Below, one piece after another: positions 13,189-16,870 of a DNA stretch of 16,870 nt. The DNA comes from an uncultured Clostridia bacterium (lineage in GTDB: Bacteria > Bacillota > Clostridia > Oscillospirales > Ruminococcaceae): the NCBI GenBank assembly GCA_947632425.1, contig CANRPG010000019.1, positions 1 through 16,870 of the forward strand. The letters run 5' to 3'. Position 1 is the first letter of the stretch. Each line of letters begins with the position of its first letter. The notes beneath the pieces were generated by a model that searched no databases, had not been told where the DNA came from, and saw only the letters and a program-made list of their open reading frames with translations. A program made the translations under genes and the position numbers.

Positions 13189-14151
13189 ATGCTTGAAAAA
13201 ATTGAAAAGCCGGATATAGAAATAGCTGAACTTAAAAGCAACGGAACTTACGGTAAGTTTATTCTTGAACCGCTTGAGAGAGGCTATGGTACGACTCTTG
13301 GAAACAGCTTGAGAAGAGTATTGCTTTCCTCTTTGCCGGGCGTTGCCGTTACATCTGTAAAGATAGACGGCGTACACCACGAGCTTTCCACTATCCCCGG
13401 AGTTAAGGAAGATGTCACGGAGATCGTTCTTAACCTGAAAGGTCTGACTGCAAAGCTTTATTGCGACGGGCCTAAGACGATATATATAGAAGCAGAGGGC
13501 GAGTGCGAGGTCACCGCGGGCGACATAAAGACCGATTCTGAGGTCGATATACTTGTTCCCGATATGCACATTGCGACACTCGGCGTTGGCGCGAAGCTCT
13601 ATATGGAGATCGTTATTGACAGAGGCAGGGGCTATGTTACTTCCGAGAAGAACAAACAGCTGATGGCAGGCAGCGCTCCGATAGGAGTTATTGCTCTGGA
13701 CAGCATATACACCCCTGTACTGAAAGTAAATTACACAGTTGAAAACACCAGAGTAGGTCAGATAACAGACTATGACAAGCTTATTCTGGAAGTATGGACG
13801 GACGGTACTATTTCGGCAAAAGAAGCCGTTTCACTGGCGGCAAAGCTGCTGACCGAGCACCTGAATCTGTTCATCGACCTTTCGGAAGAGGCTAATATGC
13901 CTGAGATAATGGCTGAAAAGGACGACAAGGGCAAGGAAAAGATACTGGAAATGACTATTGAAGAACTTGACCTTTCGGTACGTTCGTTCAACTGTCTGAA
14001 GAGAGCCGGTATAAACACCGTAAACGACCTTATCGGAAAGTCCGAAGAGGAAATGATGAAGGTCAGAAACCTTGGCAAGAAGTCGTTCGACGAGGTCAAG
14101 GAGAAGCTGAGGTCTTTAGGTTACGACCTTAGCTCAGAAGAAAATGATTAA
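13189..14151 (+). CDS. rpoA: DNA-directed RNA polymerase subunit alpha
   Basis: 320 residues, full length. Alpha dimerises to start RNA polymerase assembly and its C-terminal domain contacts upstream promoter DNA and activators. The N-terminal domain contains FILEPLERGYGTTLGNSLRR (24-43) with the dimer helix motif LGNSLRRVLLSSLPG. The linker is acidic (about 232-255). The C-terminal domain contains the helix-hairpin-helix region SVRSFNCLKRAGINTVNDLI (263-282) and VRNLGKKSFDEVKEKL (292-307). GGGAGGG lies six bases before the ATG. It follows rpsD after a structured gap and precedes rplQ, the normal order. Confidence 0.99.
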   Translation: MLEKIEKPDIEIAELKSNGTYGKFILEPLERGYGTTLGNSLRRVLLSSLPGVAVTSVKIDGVHHELSTIPGVKEDVTEIVLNLKGLTAKLYCDGPKTIYIEAEGECEVTAGDIKTDSEVDILVPDMHIATLGVGAKLYMEIVIDRGRGYVTSEKNKQLMAGSAPIGVIALDSIYTPVLKVNYTVENTRVGQITDYDKLILEVWTDGTISAKEAVSLAAKLLTEHLNLFIDLSEEANMPEIMAEKDDKGKEKILEMTIEELDLSVRSFNCLKRAGINTVNDLIGKSEEEMMKVRNLGKKSFDEVKEKLRSLGYDLSSEEND

Positions 14152-14170
14152 AGATAGGAGTTGAATATCT

Positions 14171-14512
14171 ATGCCGGGAACAAGAAAGCTGGGCAGAGCG
14201 AGCGATCACAGAAAAGCTATGCTCAGAGCTATGGTAACTTACCTGCTTGAAAAGGGTAAGATAGAAACTACCGTTACCAGAGCTAAGGAAGTAAGCGCGA
14301 TGACCGATAAGATGATAACACTCGGTAAGGCAGGCGACTTACATTCAAAGCGTCAGGTTTTGGCATATGTTACTAAGGAGAGCGTAGCTAAGAAGCTCTT
14401 TGACGAAATTGCACCCACTTACGCTGAGCGCAAGGGTGGTTACACTAAGATAATCAGAACGGGTCCTCGCAGAGGCGACGCTGCTGAAATGGCTATCATT
14501 CAGCTTGTTTAA
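14171..14512 (+). CDS. rplQ: 50S ribosomal protein L17
   Basis: 113 residues, normal length. L17 lies near the tunnel exit. The N-terminus MPGTRKLGRASDHRKAMLRA, the KIETTVTRAKEVSAMTDKMI segment and the end with YTKIIRTGPRRGDAAEMAII are diagnostic. A TAGGAG site (14156-14161) precedes the ATG by nine bases. It is the last gene of the cluster; a strong terminator begins 16 bases after its stop. In many Clostridia the ecfA-ecfT and truA-rplM-rpsI genes come next, but they are absent here. Confidence 0.99.
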   Translation: MPGTRKLGRASDHRKAMLRAMVTYLLEKGKIETTVTRAKEVSAMTDKMITLGKAGDLHSKRQVLAYVTKESVAKKLFDEIAPTYAERKGGYTKIIRTGPRRGDAAEMAIIQLV

Positions 14513-14527
14513 GATCTGATAACTTGA

Positions 14528-14561
14528 AACGGTACGGCTTTGGCTGTGCCGTTTTATTTTT
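14528..14561 (+). terminator. Rho-independent terminator ending the ribosomal cluster
   Basis: An 11-base-pair stem, AACGGTACGGC (14528-14538) with GCTGTGCCGTT (14543-14553), includes two G-U pairs and a TTTG loop, and runs into TTATTTTT (14554-14561). It begins 16 bases after the rplQ stop, so it should end the long ribosomal transcript. It is the only convincing intrinsic terminator seen in the window. Confidence 0.92.
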
Positions 14562-14599
14562 GCGGCGAAAATTGTTACCCTTGCGATACCTTATTTTGC

Positions 14600-14628
14600 T
14601 TGACGGGACGGGCAATATGTGGTACAAT
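14600..14628 (+). promoter_or_regulatory. Sigma-A type promoter for the ABC-F gene
   Basis: TTGACG (14600-14605) and TACAAT (14623-14628) are near-consensus -35 and -10 boxes with the ideal 17-base spacer. TGG just before the -10 box makes an extended -10 element. Transcription should start near 14635, leaving a leader of about 33 bases with the ribosome binding site GGAG (14657-14660) before the ATG at 14668. No operator or attenuator is visible in the short leader. Confidence 0.85.
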
Positions 14629-14667
14629 AATTATGTATAGATATTTAAAAATGAACGGAGCTAAATT

Positions 14668-16284
14668 ATGATAACTGTATCTAACGTGAGCCTGCAATTT
14701 TCGGGAACGTATCTTTTCAAGGACGTTGATCTGAAATTTTCTGACGGCAACTGCTACGGCGTTATAGGCGCGAACGGCGCAGGAAAAAGCACTTTTCTTA
14801 AAATACTGTGCGGCAGTTTAGAGCCGACGACAGGCGAGGTATCTATAACAAAAGGGCAGAGAATGTCGGTGCTGAAACAGGATCACTTTGCTTTTGACGA
14901 ATACGATGTTTTGCAGACGGTCATAATGGGCAACGAGCGTTTGTATGCGATAATGCAGGAGAAAGATGCCCTTTACGCAAAGGAGGACTTTTCGGACGAG
15001 GACGGCGAGAGAGCCGCAGAGCTTGAGGGTGAATTTGCGGAGCTGAACGGTTGGGAGGCGGAGTCTGATGCCTCAAAGCTGATACAGGGGCTGGGTCTGC
15101 CCGAAGATATACTGTACACGCAGATGTCGGCGCTTTCGGGCAATGAGAAAGTCAAGGTACTGCTGGCGCAGGCGCTTTTCGGCAACCCCGATATAATACT
15201 TCTCGATGAGCCTACAAACCACCTCGATATTGACGCGATACGCTGGCTGGAGGACTTTCTGGCGGAGTATTTCGGCACTGTTATAGTTGTATCTCACGAC
15301 AGGCATTTTCTCAACAACGTATGCACGCACATTGTTGACATAGACTACACAAAGATAAAGATGTATGTGGGCAACTACGAGTTCTGGTATGAGTCTTCGC
15401 AGCTGATACAGAGAATGATAAAACAGCAGAACAAAAAGGCTGAAGAAAAGATAAAAGAATTGCAGGAGTTTATAGCGAGATTCTCGGCGAACAAGTCAAA
15501 GTCGCGGCAGGCGACCTCTCGGCGCAAACTGCTTGACAAGATAACCGTTGAGGAAATGCCTGCATCATCGCGAAAGTACCCATATATTGAGTTCAATATG
15601 GACAGAGAGCCGGGCAAGGACATTTTGCAGGTGAGCGGCATATCAAAGACAGTCGACGGGGTAAAGCTGCTGAATAATGTTTCTTTCACGCTGGGCAGGA
15701 CGGACAAGGTATCTTTCATAGGCGAGAGCGAGCAGGCGATAACCATGCTTTTCAAGATACTTGCAGGAGAAGAAGAGCCAGATGAGGGCAGCATAAAATG
15801 GGGCAGCACTATAAGCGTTTCGTATTTCCCGAAAGATAATTCTGAGTACTTTAACGACTGCGATCTGAATATTGTTGAATGGATAAGGCAATACTCAACG
15901 ACTGAGGAAACGGAGACTTTTCTGCGCGGATTTTTAGGCAAGATGCTGTTCACGGGCGATGACATTTACAAGCCTGTTAAGGTGCTTTCGGGCGGTGAAA
16001 AGGTGAGGTGTATGTTCTCGCGTATGATGCTGTTTCACTCTAACTGCATAATGCTTGACAGACCTACAAACCATCTCGATCTGGAGAGCATAACGGCGGT
16101 GAACAATGCTCTGCGCGATTTCAAGGGCGTTGTTATACTGGCATCGCACGACCACGAGATAATGCAGACGGTATCTAACAGAATAATAGAGATAACCGAT
16201 GACGGCTGCATTGACAGGGCAGGCACTTACGAGGAGTTTCTGGAATTTCGGCGCGAAAGAGGAATGAAGTCGTTTATTCAGTAA
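14668..16284 (+). CDS. ABC-F ATPase, YbiT-like, with a degenerate second ATP site
   Basis: 538 residues, no membrane segments: two ATPase domains joined by a linker, as in the ABC-F proteins that act on ribosomes. It resembles E. coli YbiT along its length, including RFSANKSKSRQATSRRKLLD (271-290) in the linker. Domain 1 has Walker A GANGAGKST (34-42), signature LSGNE (156-160), Walker B with Asp180 and Glu181, and His210. In domain 2, Walker A has become GESEQAITM (352-360), losing the lysine, and the catalytic glutamate is Arg465 (LDRPTNHLD), while signature LSGGE (440-444) and His494 remain. In an ABC dimer this leaves one canonical site and one degenerate site. Substrate and physiological role are unknown; resistance is not indicated. 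Confidence 0.95.
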   Translation: MITVSNVSLQFSGTYLFKDVDLKFSDGNCYGVIGANGAGKSTFLKILCGSLEPTTGEVSITKGQRMSVLKQDHFAFDEYDVLQTVIMGNERLYAIMQEKDALYAKEDFSDEDGERAAELEGEFAELNGWEAESDASKLIQGLGLPEDILYTQMSALSGNEKVKVLLAQALFGNPDIILLDEPTNHLDIDAIRWLEDFLAEYFGTVIVVSHDRHFLNNVCTHIVDIDYTKIKMYVGNYEFWYESSQLIQRMIKQQNKKAEEKIKELQEFIARFSANKSKSRQATSRRKLLDKITVEEMPASSRKYPYIEFNMDREPGKDILQVSGISKTVDGVKLLNNVSFTLGRTDKVSFIGESEQAITMLFKILAGEEEPDEGSIKWGSTISVSYFPKDNSEYFNDCDLNIVEWIRQYSTTEETETFLRGFLGKMLFTGDDIYKPVKVLSGGEKVRCMFSRMMLFHSNCIMLDRPTNHLDLESITAVNNALRDFKGVVILASHDHEIMQTVSNRIIEITDDGCIDRAGTYEEFLEFRRERGMKSFIQ

Positions 16285-16311
16285 GCATATCATACAAGGA
16301 GTTGGCATATT

Positions 16312-16870
16312 ATGTCGTATGTTAGTGTAGGCGCAAAGAAGATAGCGATACTCGGCTCGACGGGTTCAATAGGCACGCAGGCTGTTGAGATAGCGAAAAT
16401 GCACGGTCTGAAAGTTACTGCGCTGGCGGCAAATGCTAATGCAGATATGCTGGCGGCGCAGGCAAAAGAGCTGGGCGCCGCGCACGTATGCATATATGAC
16501 GAAGAAAAACTGCCCGCGCTGGAAAAGGCTCTGGCAGGAGAGGATATTCAGATACACTGCGGCATGGAGGGGCTTTGCGAAATTGCAAGGCTTAAAGAAA
16601 ACAACATGGTGCTCAACAGTGTGGTAGGCATGGTGGGGCTGAGACCCACGCTTGAAGCAATAGGCGCAGGCAAAGATATTGCCCTTGCGAACAAGGAAAC
16701 GCTGGTGGCAGGCGGAGAGCTTGTTACAAAAGCGGCGAAAGAAAAGGGCGTTAAGATATTCCCTGTGGACAGCGAACATTCGGCGATATTTCAGTGCTTG
16801 CAAGGGAACAAGAGAGAGCAGCTCTCAAAAGTCATACTGACTGCAAGCGGTGGGCCGTTCTTTGGCAAGA
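16312..16870 (+). CDS. dxr: 1-deoxy-D-xylulose 5-phosphate reductoisomerase, N-terminal part (partial)
   Basis: The first 186 codons of a gene that continues past the window; the full enzyme is about 380-400 residues. It converts 1-deoxy-D-xylulose 5-phosphate to 2-C-methyl-D-erythritol 4-phosphate with NADPH, the first committed step of non-mevalonate isoprenoid synthesis. The NADPH site GSTGSIGTQ is at residues 15-23. The conserved ALANKETLV, the metal-site segment PVDSEHSAIFQCL and TASGGPF follow. AAGGAGT (16296-16302) precedes the ATG, which is 27 bases after the ABC-F stop with no terminator between, so the two are probably cotranscribed. In most bacteria dxr lies by cdsA and uppS; here the neighbour is the ABC-F gene. 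Confidence 0.97.
   Translation, partial: MSYVSVGAKKIAILGSTGSIGTQAVEIAKMHGLKVTALAANANADMLAAQAKELGAAHVCIYDEEKLPALEKALAGEDIQIHCGMEGLCEIARLKENNMVLNSVVGMVGLRPTLEAIGAGKDIALANKETLVAGGELVTKAAKEKGVKIFPVDSEHSAIFQCLQGNKREQLSKVILTASGGPFFGK

Noticed and set aside
14668..16284. Antibiotic resistance ABC-F (Vga, Lsa, OptrA type)
   Set aside because: The linker and overall sequence resemble YbiT rather than the resistance subfamilies, and the neighbours are housekeeping genes.
1..16870. CRISPR array, tRNA or rRNA gene, insertion sequence, phage genes
   Set aside because: No regularly spaced repeats, cloverleaf sequences, transposase or phage proteins were seen on either strand.

Overview
This window is almost entirely a bacterial S10-spc-alpha ribosomal protein supercluster, read on the + strand. 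The likely source is a Clostridia member of the Firmicutes, most plausibly a Ruminococcus-like member of the Oscillospiraceae. The evidence is strong AAGGAGG-type ribosome binding sites, moderate GC, a short zinc-binding (type Z) S14, a zinc-ribbon L24, a KOW-domain gene between map and infA, and rpsD lying inside the alpha operon. The genus-level assignment is inference from protein resemblance, not from a search.

Layout: 3-4364 holds the end of rplD, then rplW, rplB, rpsS, rplV, rpsC, rplP, rpmC, rpsQ and rplN. 4383-9339 holds rplX, rplE, rpsZ, rpsH, rplF, rplR, rpsE, rpmD, rplO and secY. 9378-11276 holds adk, map, a small KOW-domain gene and infA. 11339-14512 holds rpmJ, rpsM, rpsK, rpsD, rpoA and rplQ. 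A strong intrinsic terminator at 14528-14561 closes the cluster. A near-consensus sigma-A promoter at 14600-14628 then starts a new unit: a YbiT-like ABC-F ATPase (14668-16284) and the 5' part of dxr (from 16312 to the window end).

The genes supply ribosome parts, the initiation factor IF-1, the RNA polymerase alpha subunit, the SecY translocon channel, N-terminal methionine removal and adenylate kinase. Packing is very tight: several stop and start codons overlap as TAATG, and four genes start with GTG or TTG. I saw no promoter or terminator inside the cluster, so it looks like one long transcript.

Against this packing, three gaps of 115-133 bases stand out because each can fold into several hairpins: rplW-rplB, rpsK-rpsD and rpsD-rpoA. 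A shorter gap, infA-rpmJ, holds a single hairpin. The rpsK-rpsD gap is a good candidate for an S4 autoregulatory leader; the other long gaps have no function I can name. Other points of interest are an ABC-F protein whose second ATP site has lost its Walker A lysine and catalytic glutamate, and unusually long S4 and S3 proteins. I found no tRNA or rRNA genes, CRISPR array, insertion sequence or prophage genes. No clearly new multi-gene system is present; the novelty is in RNA structure and in details of known families.
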